DNA of 17,036 nt, from assembly GCA_964487685.1 (NCBI GenBank), contig CAZASA010000043.1:1-17036 (forward strand), given 5' to 3'. The notes under the pieces were generated by a model. The model searched no databases. It had not been told where the DNA came from and worked only from the letters and a program-made list of their open reading frames with translations. Positions 8,349 through 14,998 of the stretch are shown piece by piece. Made by a program: the position numbers and the translations under genes. The stretch is from JABDGZ01 sp964487685 (GTDB lineage Bacteria; Omnitrophota; Gorgyraeia; Zapsychrales; Fredricksoniimonadaceae). Every line of letters starts with the position of its first letter. The stretch's first letter is position 1.

Positions 8349-8382
8349 CCCCTCCCCCGGTGGGAGGGGTTAGGGGAGGGGG
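8349..8382. repeat. G/C-rich palindromic element overlapping the ispF ribosome binding site
   Basis: This element starts 13 bases after the ispD stop. CCCCTCCC (8349-8356) pairs perfectly with GGGAGGGG (8362-8369) around a CCGGT loop. After a short TTA comes a second G-rich block, GGGGAGGGGG (8373-8382), which can pair instead with the same C-rich arm over nine bases (8349-8357 with 8373-8381). The second block is also the only Shine-Dalgarno candidate for ispF. The two folds are mutually exclusive: one leaves the ribosome site free, the other hides it. The layout matches the element at 8871-8906, which suggests a dispersed REP-like family and not a gene-specific riboswitch. Regulation is an inference. 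Confidence 0.7.
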
Positions 8383-8386
8383 CATT

Positions 8387-8863
8387 TTGAGTTTCAGGGT
8401 AGGTATAGGTCATGATGTGCATCGGCTGGTTTTTGGCCGCAAGCTGATCTTAGGCGGCATTGAAGTGCCGCACACCCATGGGCTCGATGGCCACTCCGAC
8501 GCGGATGTGGTCTTACATGCCATTTGCGACGCGATGCTGGGTGCGGCTGGGATGGGCGATATTGGGGAGCATTTTCCTAATACCGATCCAAAATACAAGG
8601 ATGTTTCCAGTTCCAACTTTTTAAAAGAGGTCAATCAAAAGATCACTAATGTCGGCTGGGCCCTTGAAAATATCGATGTGATGATCCTGGCTGAGGCGCC
8701 GAAATTACAGGCATTTAAGCCAAAAATGAAGTATCATATTGCACTTACACTAGGACTTGACCAAGCCCAGGTGAATATCAAGGCCGGCACTAATGAAGGC
8801 CTGGGTTATATCGGTGCCTCTGAGGGCATTGCGGCTTACGCGGTCGTGCTTTTAAAGAAATAG
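8387..8863 (+). CDS. ispF: 2-C-methyl-D-erythritol 2,4-cyclodiphosphate synthase IspF
   Basis: This 158-residue enzyme closes the cyclodiphosphate ring in the fifth step of the MEP pathway. The metal ligands D10, H12 and H44 are in place (GIGHDVHRL; DGHSDADVVLHA). I chose the TTG at 8387 because it gives the normal family length and N-terminus (MSFRVGIGHDVH) and has a G-rich ribosome site about five bases upstream. The longer reading from GTG 8360 would translate through the palindrome and add a glycine-rich tail with no family counterpart. An ATT at 8384 is a less likely alternative. Oddity: the C-terminal motif reads GTNEGLGYIGASEG, where most family members have an arginine after the second glycine (GR-EG); here it is alanine. 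Trimeric assembly is expected from the family. Confidence 0.95.
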   Translation: MSFRVGIGHDVHRLVFGRKLILGGIEVPHTHGLDGHSDADVVLHAICDAMLGAAGMGDIGEHFPNTDPKYKDVSSSNFLKEVNQKITNVGWALENIDVMILAEAPKLQAFKPKMKYHIALTLGLDQAQVNIKAGTNEGLGYIGASEGIAAYAVVLLKK

Positions 8864-8870
8864 TTTAATT

Positions 8871-8906
8871 TCCCCCTCTTTTGTACAAAGAGGGGGATAG
8901 GGGGAG
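8871..8906. repeat. Palindromic element overlapping the cysE ribosome binding site
   Basis: Eight bases after the ispF stop, TCCCCCTCTTT (8871-8881) pairs perfectly with AAAGAGGGGGA (8887-8897) around a TGTAC loop. A short TA spacer leads to GGGGGAG (8900-8906), which serves as the only Shine-Dalgarno candidate for the cysE ATG at 8910. The left arm can also pair with this tail (TCCCCC with GGGGGA), hiding it. The architecture is the same as at 8349-8382: hairpin, short TA-containing spacer, then a partial repeat of the right arm. The sequences differ, so the two are related in design and not close copies. No T-run follows on the + strand, so a + strand terminator is unlikely. Confidence 0.7.
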
Positions 8907-8909
8907 TTC

Positions 8910-9632
8910 ATGATAGGTTTAATACTTCTTTTAATTGTATTGATCGCCATCATTAAGGCCATGGCGGTCTATATCATTTTTGGTGATGAGATAAAAAAGA
9001 TCAAAGAGCGTGATCCGGCGGCTAAAAGTGCGCTGGAAGTGCTTTTGCTTTATCCGGGCCTGCATGCCTTAGTGGTTTATCGTATCAGCCATCAATTGCT
9101 GGAATGGAAGGTCCCCTTTTTCCCCCGCTGGCTGTCCCAGGTATCACGTTTTTGGACAGGGATAGAGATCCATCCGGGAGCAGAGATCGGTAAAAGTTTT
9201 TTCATTGATCACGGCATGGGTGTGGTGATCGGGGAGACAGCCATTCTCGGGGACAATGTTCTTTTGTATCAGGGCACGACCTTGGGCGGTACAGGCAAGG
9301 AAACAGGCAAACGCCATCCCACCCTGGGTAATAATGTAGTGGTTGGCGCCGGCGCCAAGATCCTGGGCAATATCACGATCGGGGACAATTCTTATATCGG
9401 GGCCAATGCGGTGGTGATCAAGAGTGTGCCGCCTAATTCCACGGTTGTAGGTATTCCCGGACGCATCACTAAGCAAGAAGGCCGAAAAATCGACCTGGAG
9501 CTGGACCATATGCAGGTCAGCGATCCGGTCATGGAAAATATCTCAAGACTTCTCGGACGCATCAAGACCCTGGAAAAGAAAACCGGTTGCGAAGCGCCTA
9601 AAGACGAGAATGACATTGATTTTACTATTTAG
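8910..9632 (+). CDS. cysE: Serine O-acetyltransferase CysE with hydrophobic N-terminal extension
   Basis: This 240-residue enzyme acetylates L-serine with acetyl-CoA, the committed step of cysteine synthesis. Family homology is unmistakable from about residue 26: ERDPAAKS, GLHALVVYRISH, then the left-handed beta-helix with FFIDHGMGVVIGET (catalytic DHG at 100-102) and TLGGTGKETGKRHPT. The length is of the short Bacillus type plus extra ends. Residues 1-24 (MIGLILLLIV to YIIF) are strongly hydrophobic, which is unusual for a soluble cytoplasmic enzyme; they may form a membrane anchor. A shorter reading from the ATG at 8961 (MAVYIIFGDE) would be closer to the usual N-terminus but has only a poorly spaced AAGG. 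The ATG at 8910 has a G-rich site in the palindrome. cysS follows, a natural functional pair. The last residues (after about 190) are polar and variable. Confidence 0.94.
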   Translation: MIGLILLLIVLIAIIKAMAVYIIFGDEIKKIKERDPAAKSALEVLLLYPGLHALVVYRISHQLLEWKVPFFPRWLSQVSRFWTGIEIHPGAEIGKSFFIDHGMGVVIGETAILGDNVLLYQGTTLGGTGKETGKRHPTLGNNVVVGAGAKILGNITIGDNSYIGANAVVIKSVPPNSTVVGIPGRITKQEGRKIDLELDHMQVSDPVMENISRLLGRIKTLEKKTGCEAPKDENDIDFTI

Positions 9633-9637
9633 TAACT

Positions 9638-11044
9638 ATGGCACTACAAATTTATAATTCTTTAAGCGGAAAGAAGGAAGATTTTGTTCCGCTTTCTGGC
9701 AACGATGTCAGGATGTACACCTGCGGCATTACGGTGTATGACCGTTCACATATCGGGCATGCGCGTTCGTTGTATGTCTTTAACGTGATCCGCTCGTATT
9801 TGAAATTCCGCGGGTTTAACGTGCATTTTGTCCGCAATATCACGGATATCGATGACAAGATCATCGACCGTGCCAATGAGACCAAACGCACAGCCCATGA
9901 CGTCAGCGAAGAGCAGATCCGGTTTTATTATGATGACCTAAAAGCGCTGGGAGTGCCGCCCGGCGATGTTGAGCCCAAGGCCACGGACAATATCCCGGAC
10001 ATGATCACCCATATTAAGGGTTTGATCGATAAAGGTTTTGCCTATCCGATTGCCGGCGGAGATGTGTATTTTGATGTGCGTGCCTTCAAGGATTACGGCA
10101 AACTCTCCGGCCAAAGCATTGACAAGATGCATGAGGCCGTGCGTATCGAAAAAAATTCTCAAAAAAAAGACCCGTTGGATTTTGTTTTATGGAAATCTTC
10201 CAAACCAGGTGAGCCCTCGTGGGACAGCCCCTGGGGCGGTGGACGTCCGGGCTGGCATATCGAATGCTCCTGCATGAGCATGAAACATTTGCATACGAAA
10301 ACCCTGGATATTCACGCCGGAGGCCGCGACCTGATCTTCCCTCATCATGAAAATGAGATCGCCCAATCGGAGGCGTTGACCGGCCTGCCATTTGCGAATT
10401 ACTGGATCCATCATGGCTTGCTCACCATCAACGGACAGAAAATGGCCAAGTCATCAGGAAATTTTATCACGATCGCTCAGGCCCTGGAGAAGTATACCGC
10501 CGATGAATTAAAGATGTTCTTTTTATTCTCGCATTATGCCAGCAATATTGATTACTCTGAGGATAAAATGCTTGAGGCCCGTAAAGCGCTGGGTAAGTTC
10601 GATGTGCTCTTTTATAGAGTAGCTGGTCTTTTGAAGGACAAGAATGTCGAGCCTGTTCAAGCGGGGTTTATCAGTAAATACAAGCATGAATTCATCGAGG
10701 CCATGGATGATGATTTCAATACACCCAAGGCCTTGGCCGCTTTGTTTAATCTGATCAATGACACCAATATCTATATCGACCAAAACAGTGAGGACCCCAA
10801 TTATTTAGGCGTGGTCTTTCACGCTGTTGATATTTTAGAGAATCTCGCGCGCAATATTTTCGGTCTGTTCCTGCAGGAGAAAGATAAAGAATTAACAGAG
10901 GAGTTAAAATCCTTGCTCGATGAGCGTGCTCAGGCCCGCGAGCTCAAAAATTTCAAACGCTCGGATGAACTGCGCAATTTAATGAAAGAAAAAGGCCTGG
11001 CGGTCGAAGACAGCAAAACCGGCCAAACCTGGCGATGGATTTAG
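9638..11044 (+). CDS. cysS: Cysteinyl-tRNA synthetase
   Basis: This 468-residue class I synthetase attaches cysteine to tRNA-Cys. The HIGH motif is at 38-41 (SHIGHARS). The second ATP motif reads KMAKS at 268-272 in place of KMSKS, a tolerated variant. Zinc-ligand positions are conserved: C29 in YTCGITVYD, C210 in HIECSCMS, and H236 and E240 in FPHHENE. The C-terminal DALR helices end in LMKEKGLAVEDSKTGQTWRW, the typical CysRS tail, so the stop is in the right place. The ATG lies five bases after the cysE stop and lacks a Shine-Dalgarno sequence; coupling to cysE is likely. In Bacillus, gltX stands before cysE and mrnC and rlmB after cysS; neither is here. Confidence 0.98.
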   Translation: MALQIYNSLSGKKEDFVPLSGNDVRMYTCGITVYDRSHIGHARSLYVFNVIRSYLKFRGFNVHFVRNITDIDDKIIDRANETKRTAHDVSEEQIRFYYDDLKALGVPPGDVEPKATDNIPDMITHIKGLIDKGFAYPIAGGDVYFDVRAFKDYGKLSGQSIDKMHEAVRIEKNSQKKDPLDFVLWKSSKPGEPSWDSPWGGGRPGWHIECSCMSMKHLHTKTLDIHAGGRDLIFPHHENEIAQSEALTGLPFANYWIHHGLLTINGQKMAKSSGNFITIAQALEKYTADELKMFFLFSHYASNIDYSEDKMLEARKALGKFDVLFYRVAGLLKDKNVEPVQAGFISKYKHEFIEAMDDDFNTPKALAALFNLINDTNIYIDQNSEDPNYLGVVFHAVDILENLARNIFGLFLQEKDKELTEELKSLLDERAQARELKNFKRSDELRNLMKEKGLAVEDSKTGQTWRWI

Positions 11045-11152
11045 GGTCACAAATGTTAAAGAAAGCGGCGGGTGGCTCGGCGTTGATGTTAAGGGGCGGA
11101 CGGAGACGGCCCTCAACAGCAAGGCCGAGACAGGACCCGCAGAAGAATAAAT
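11045..11152 (+). other. 108-base gap between cysS and tmk, function unknown
   Basis: This is the longest non-coding stretch in the window. It is richer in G and C than the flanking genes. It contains two copies of ATGTTAA 33 bases apart (11053 and 11086). The frame starting at 11046 stays open and reads like plausible protein (GGWLGVDVKGRTE) up to a TAA at 11148-11150. It has no ATG, GTG or TTG start after the last stop in that frame. A second frame, starting with an ATG inside the end of cysS, gives a short and very basic peptide. I do not call either a gene. A decayed gene fragment, a dispersed repeat or a leader for tmk are possible. No clear terminator or known RNA fold was recognised. 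Confidence 0.4.
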
Positions 11153-11770
11153 ATGAACGGTAAATTCATTACATTGGAAGGTTCTGAAGGTTCCGGTAAG
11201 AGCACGCAGGCGGCTTTGATCTTGGAGTATTTAAAATCCAAGAAATTGCCGGCAGTGCTTTTGCGTGAACCGGGCGGGGTCAAGATTTCAGAGGGGATCC
11301 GTAAGGTTTTGTTGGACGTGGGTAATATCAGTATGGGGGATGAATGCGAAACCCTGCTTTACATGGCGGCCCGTGCCCAAATGGTCAAGGAGATCCTGGA
11401 GCCTGAGTTAAAGTCCGGGAAGATCATCTTGTGCGACCGATTTTTAGATTCAACTATCGCCTATCAAGGCTATGGCAATGGGATCGATATTAAGACCATC
11501 GAGCAATTAGGTAGGTTTGCAACCAAAGACCTGGTCCCTGACCTGACCATTCTTTTTGATATTCAGCCGGAAAAAGGCCTGGGCCGTGCCGGCCAAAAGA
11601 AAGACCGGATCGAGTCACGTTCCCTGGATTATCATAATCGGGTGCGCGCAGGATATTTGGCCTTAAGTAAACAATACCCGTCGCGGATCAAGGTCATTAA
11701 GGTCGACGGAAGCGTGGAAGAGATCTTTAAAAAGGTCAAGGCCCATATCGACATACTTTTGAATATATGA
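11153..11770 (+). CDS. tmk: Thymidylate kinase
   Basis: This 205-residue enzyme phosphorylates dTMP to dTDP, an essential step in dTTP supply. The P-loop EGSEGSGKST is at 9-18, the DRF motif (DRFLDSTIAYQGYG) begins at 95, and the LID region contains GRAGQKKDRIESR. LREPGG near 37-42 is the usual dTMP-binding stretch. Its length is normal for the family. The ATG has only a weak AGAAGA upstream. The stop overlaps holB (ATGA), a pairing of thymidylate kinase with the clamp-loader subunit that is conserved in many bacteria, including Bacillus. The gene begins the second conserved block of the window. Confidence 0.97.
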   Translation: MNGKFITLEGSEGSGKSTQAALILEYLKSKKLPAVLLREPGGVKISEGIRKVLLDVGNISMGDECETLLYMAARAQMVKEILEPELKSGKIILCDRFLDSTIAYQGYGNGIDIKTIEQLGRFATKDLVPDLTILFDIQPEKGLGRAGQKKDRIESRSLDYHNRVRAGYLALSKQYPSRIKVIKVDGSVEEIFKKVKAHIDILLNI

Positions 11771-12723
11771 TCAATCAAGCGCAGGTCAACACAGCGGTGA
11801 TAGAGCGTTTCAAGCGACTCACAGACAATCAGCGCCTGGCCCATGCCTATTTGCTGGTAGGTCCTCAGGACTCCGGTAAGACCCAGACAGCCTTGGGACT
11901 GGCCCAATTGGTCAATTGTGAGAGCGAAGGCCATAAACCGTGCGGCGAATGCCCAACTTGCCGCAAGGTCGCTTCAGGCAATCATCCTGACGTGCATGTG
12001 CTGGGGAATGATGAGATGGATTCGATCAAGATCGAGGATATACGTTTTATCCTGGGACGGGCCCATTTGATGGCTTATGAAGGCAAGACCAAGGTTTTTA
12101 TCATCCGCAATATTGAGCTGATGACAACAGATGCGGCCAATGCCCTGCTTAAGACCTTGGAGGAACCTGCAGCTAATACCTTGATGATCTTAACCACCAG
12201 CGTCCCTGAATCAAATTTGGATACGATCAGGTCCAGGTGCCATACGGTGAATTTTTTTCCGTCTTCGGTCAATCGTATTACAAAATTATTGACTGATGAA
12301 GGCCTAAAAGTCTCAGACGCCCGTTTCCTGGCCGTATATTCTGAAGGCTGCCTCGGCAAAACACGCCGATTAATCAAGCAGGAGATCATGGCGCGAAAGC
12401 ATAAGGTACTGGATGAAATGCTTTTAAACCGTCATAATGATAATTTCCTCAAAGAGCTTGCTGAGGACCCTCAAGAAACAGCCCAGGCTTTACGGCTTTT
12501 ATTGAGTTTTTTTAGAGATGTCCTGCTTTTTAAAAACGGTGTTTCAAAAACAGAATTACTGCATCAGGAAAATTTAGCTGAGTTGGAAAAATTTGCCGCG
12601 AGGGATCTTGAGGACTTAGGCCTGATCATCCGGCGTATCGTGCAAATCAAAGAGCTCGTGGACGAGAAATTGAATGTCAAAATGTCCTTGAGCTTATTAA
12701 GGGAACATATATGGGTCAATTAG
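11767..12723 (+). CDS. holB: DNA polymerase III delta-prime subunit
   Basis: This 318-residue AAA+ protein belongs to the clamp loader that places the sliding clamp on primed DNA. The P-loop GPQDSGKT lies at 32-39. Four zinc-binding cysteines are at 51, 59, 62 and 65 (CGECPTC core). TDAANALLKTLEEP is a family hallmark, and the SRC sensor lies at 156-158. The Walker B position reads IIRNIELM, without the usual acidic pair, which is common in delta-prime because it rarely hydrolyses ATP itself. DnaX is closely related, but the length, the degenerate Walker B and the position between tmk and ricT favour HolB. It overlaps tmk by four bases and ricT by 13. Confidence 0.94.
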   Translation: MINQAQVNTAVIERFKRLTDNQRLAHAYLLVGPQDSGKTQTALGLAQLVNCESEGHKPCGECPTCRKVASGNHPDVHVLGNDEMDSIKIEDIRFILGRAHLMAYEGKTKVFIIRNIELMTTDAANALLKTLEEPAANTLMILTTSVPESNLDTIRSRCHTVNFFPSSVNRITKLLTDEGLKVSDARFLAVYSEGCLGKTRRLIKQEIMARKHKVLDEMLLNRHNDNFLKELAEDPQETAQALRLLLSFFRDVLLFKNGVSKTELLHQENLAELEKFAARDLEDLGLIIRRIVQIKELVDEKLNVKMSLSLLREHIWVN

Positions 12724-13499
12724 TGCAAGTCAAGTTAGGGGAGTACCGCCCGGTTGTCTGGATGGATGCCAACGGTGTTGCGATCAAAAGGCATGATCTG
12801 GTCATCATGGAAATGGAACGTAACTTGGAGTTTGGCAAGATCATCTCTGATACCGAAAAAGCCTGTACAGGAAAAACAGAGGCCGCCGTAGGCAAGATCC
12901 TGCGTTTGGCCAGTGATGGCGACCTGCGCCAGGTGGTCAATAATGAAATGAAGTCCGCTGAAAGCCTGAAGACCTGCAAGCTTAAGGTGGTAGAAAATAA
13001 AATGGACATGCAGTTAGTACAGGCTGAATATTCTTATGATGCCACCAAGATACTGATCTATTTTACAGCCGAAGGCCGTGTCGATTTCCGTAACCTGGTC
13101 AAAGACCTGGCGAAGATCCTTCGCGTGCGTATCGAGCTTAAACAGATCGGTGTTCGGGACAAGGCCAAGATCGTCGGCGGCTATGGCGTTTGCGGCCGGG
13201 AATTATGCTGTTCGTCCTATATGAAAGATTTTCATCCTTTATCCATCAAAATGGTCAAAGACCAGGGCTTGCCTCTTAATCCCCAGAAGATCTCCGGTGT
13301 TTGCGGCAGAGTCAAATGCTGCATGGCCTATGAGTTCCAGGTTTACCGTGAATTTTCCAAGACCTTGCCTAAGATCGGTGCCAAGGTCAGCACCCCTGAA
13401 GGTGAAAAGGGCAGGGTTGTTTCTATGGATATTTTGAAGAGAAATGTGACCGTGGAACTGGCTGAAGGTAAAATGGTCAAGATCAATTATCCCCAATGA
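12711..13499 (+). CDS. ricT: PSP1-domain protein RicT (YaaT)
   Basis: This 262-residue PSP1-domain protein corresponds to Bacillus RicT/YaaT, part of the Ric complex that assists RNase Y-dependent mRNA processing and affects competence, biofilm and sporulation. The PSP1 core spans about residues 55-145. Two cysteine clusters follow: GVCGRELCC with C161, C166 and C167, and GVCGRVKCC with C198, C203 and C204, consistent with the iron-sulfur binding reported for the Ric proteins. The C-terminal KIGAKVSTPEGEKGRVVSMD forms a small barrel-like end. AAGGGA about six bases upstream supports the ATG, although it lies 13 bases inside holB. No ricA or ricF gene is present in the window, so its role in this organism is uncertain. 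The stop overlaps metG (ATGA). Confidence 0.93.
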   Translation: MGQLVQVKLGEYRPVVWMDANGVAIKRHDLVIMEMERNLEFGKIISDTEKACTGKTEAAVGKILRLASDGDLRQVVNNEMKSAESLKTCKLKVVENKMDMQLVQAEYSYDATKILIYFTAEGRVDFRNLVKDLAKILRVRIELKQIGVRDKAKIVGGYGVCGRELCCSSYMKDFHPLSIKMVKDQGLPLNPQKISGVCGRVKCCMAYEFQVYREFSKTLPKIGAKVSTPEGEKGRVVSMDILKRNVTVELAEGKMVKINYPQ

Positions 13500-14998
13500 G
13501 CAAATTCTTCGTTTCAACGCCAATTTACTATGTGAACGATGCCCCGCATATCGGGCATGCGTATACGACGATCCTGGCGGATGTCCTAAGCCGTTATCAT
13601 CGCAGTGTCGGAGATGAGGTATTTTTTCTGACCGGCCTGGATGAGCATGGCCAAAAAGTAAAACAAGCGGCTGAAAAGCGGGGCCTTTCACCCCAGGCGC
13701 ATTGCGATGACCTGGCGCCCCGGTTCATTAATTTATGGAAGACACTGGATATCCGCTATGATGATTTCATCCGTACCACCCAGGAGCGCCATAAAAAGAT
13801 CGTTCAATTGGTCTTACAGCAGGTCCAGGATAAAGGGGACATCTATTCTGATGAATACGAGGGCTGGTATTCGGTGGCGGAAGAGCGTTTTATCACGGAC
13901 ACCGAATATGCATCAGGCCAGTTTCGGGATGTCAAAAAGATCAAGGAAAAGAATTATTTCTTTAAGATGAGCAAGTACCAGCAAAAGCTGATCGACCATA
14001 TCCACGCTAACCCTGATTTTATCCGTCCGGAGCACCGCAAAAATGAGATGTTAGGCTTTTTACGCCAGCCTTTGGGCGACCTTTGCATTTCCCGTCCCAA
14101 ATCCCGCATGGATTGGGGGATAGAAATTCCTTTTGACCATGATTATGTCACCTATGTCTGGTTTGACGCGCTGGTCAATTATATTTCCGTGCCGGGATAT
14201 GGCAGTGACGAACATAAATTCAAGCAATGGTGGCCGGCGGATGTGCATCTGATCGGTAAGGACATTTTGACCACCCATTGTGTTTACTGGACAACCATGC
14301 TTTTTTCATTGGGATTGGAATTACCCAAAACAATTTTTGCCCACGGCTGGTGGCTTATAGGAGAGACCAAGATGAGCAAGTCCCTGGGCAATGTGGTCAA
14401 TCCTTTGGATTTGATCACGGATTATGGCGTTGATGCTGTCAGGTTTTATTTAATGCGTGAAATGGTCCTGGGATTGGATGCAAATTTTACACCCGATTCC
14501 TTCATCAAATGCTTTAACAGCGACTTGGCCAATGATTTTGGTAATTTGCTCAACCGCGTCAGCGGCCTGATCCAAAAGAACCATGGCGGGAAAATACCCG
14601 AACCTGGTGCCTTGACCACGGCAGAAGAAGATATCAAAGCCCATGCTGACCGATTGCCGGGCAAGATCAAGGAGCTGGTCAATGATTTTAAAGTGCAGGA
14701 AGCCGTGACTTCAGCCCTGGATTTTGTGCGGGTGCTCAATAAATATATGGAAGCCCAAGCACCCTGGAAATTAGCTAAAACTGATATGAAGGCGGCCAAC
14801 CGTGTTTTATACACGGCTGCCGAAGGATTGCGGATCACCACGATCATGTTAGCTCCGGTAATGCCGGAAAAAACAGATCAAGTCTTGTATATTTTAGGTG
14901 CTCAGAAAACCAAACCTGAATGGGGTCAATTAAAACCCGGTACGGCCCTTAAAGTCCATCCGCCGCTTTTTCCCCGGATCGAAGTGGAGAGAACCTGA
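13496..14998 (+). CDS. metG: Methionyl-tRNA synthetase (short, no zinc-knuckle cysteines)
   Basis: This 500-residue class I synthetase charges tRNA-Met for initiation and elongation. HIGH is at 18-21 (PHIGHAYT) and KMSKS at 292-296, both perfect; FLTGLDEHGQK and FDALVNY are further family signatures. The connective domain reads YEGWYSVAEERF at 121-132, where zinc-binding enzymes have cysteines, and no CxxC pair follows, so the zinc knuckle is absent. The protein ends after the anticodon-binding helices; the C-terminal EMAP/Trbp111-like tRNA-binding domain seen in longer forms is missing. Both are known variants. Translation is coupled to ricT through ATGA and to mtnA through TGATG. metG downstream of tmk-holB-ricT is the Bacillus arrangement. 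Confidence 0.97.
   Translation: MSKFFVSTPIYYVNDAPHIGHAYTTILADVLSRYHRSVGDEVFFLTGLDEHGQKVKQAAEKRGLSPQAHCDDLAPRFINLWKTLDIRYDDFIRTTQERHKKIVQLVLQQVQDKGDIYSDEYEGWYSVAEERFITDTEYASGQFRDVKKIKEKNYFFKMSKYQQKLIDHIHANPDFIRPEHRKNEMLGFLRQPLGDLCISRPKSRMDWGIEIPFDHDYVTYVWFDALVNYISVPGYGSDEHKFKQWWPADVHLIGKDILTTHCVYWTTMLFSLGLELPKTIFAHGWWLIGETKMSKSLGNVVNPLDLITDYGVDAVRFYLMREMVLGLDANFTPDSFIKCFNSDLANDFGNLLNRVSGLIQKNHGGKIPEPGALTTAEEDIKAHADRLPGKIKELVNDFKVQEAVTSALDFVRVLNKYMEAQAPWKLAKTDMKAANRVLYTAAEGLRITTIMLAPVMPEKTDQVLYILGAQKTKPEWGQLKPGTALKVHPPLFPRIEVERT

Noticed and set aside
8360..8386. GTG at 8360 as the start of ispF
   Set aside because: It lies in the loop/right arm of the palindrome, adds a glycine-rich tail absent from the family, and has no ribosome site; TTG 8387 fits better.
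11045..11152. Structured RNA gene (SRP RNA, riboswitch) in the cysS-tmk gap
   Set aside because: I looked for the SRP core, known riboswitch motifs and tRNA-like folds and found only short stems of four to five bases.
11036..11162. Short, very basic peptide frame starting inside the end of cysS and running into tmk
   Set aside because: No ribosome site, overlaps both neighbours, composition unlike a normal protein, and no recognisable motif.
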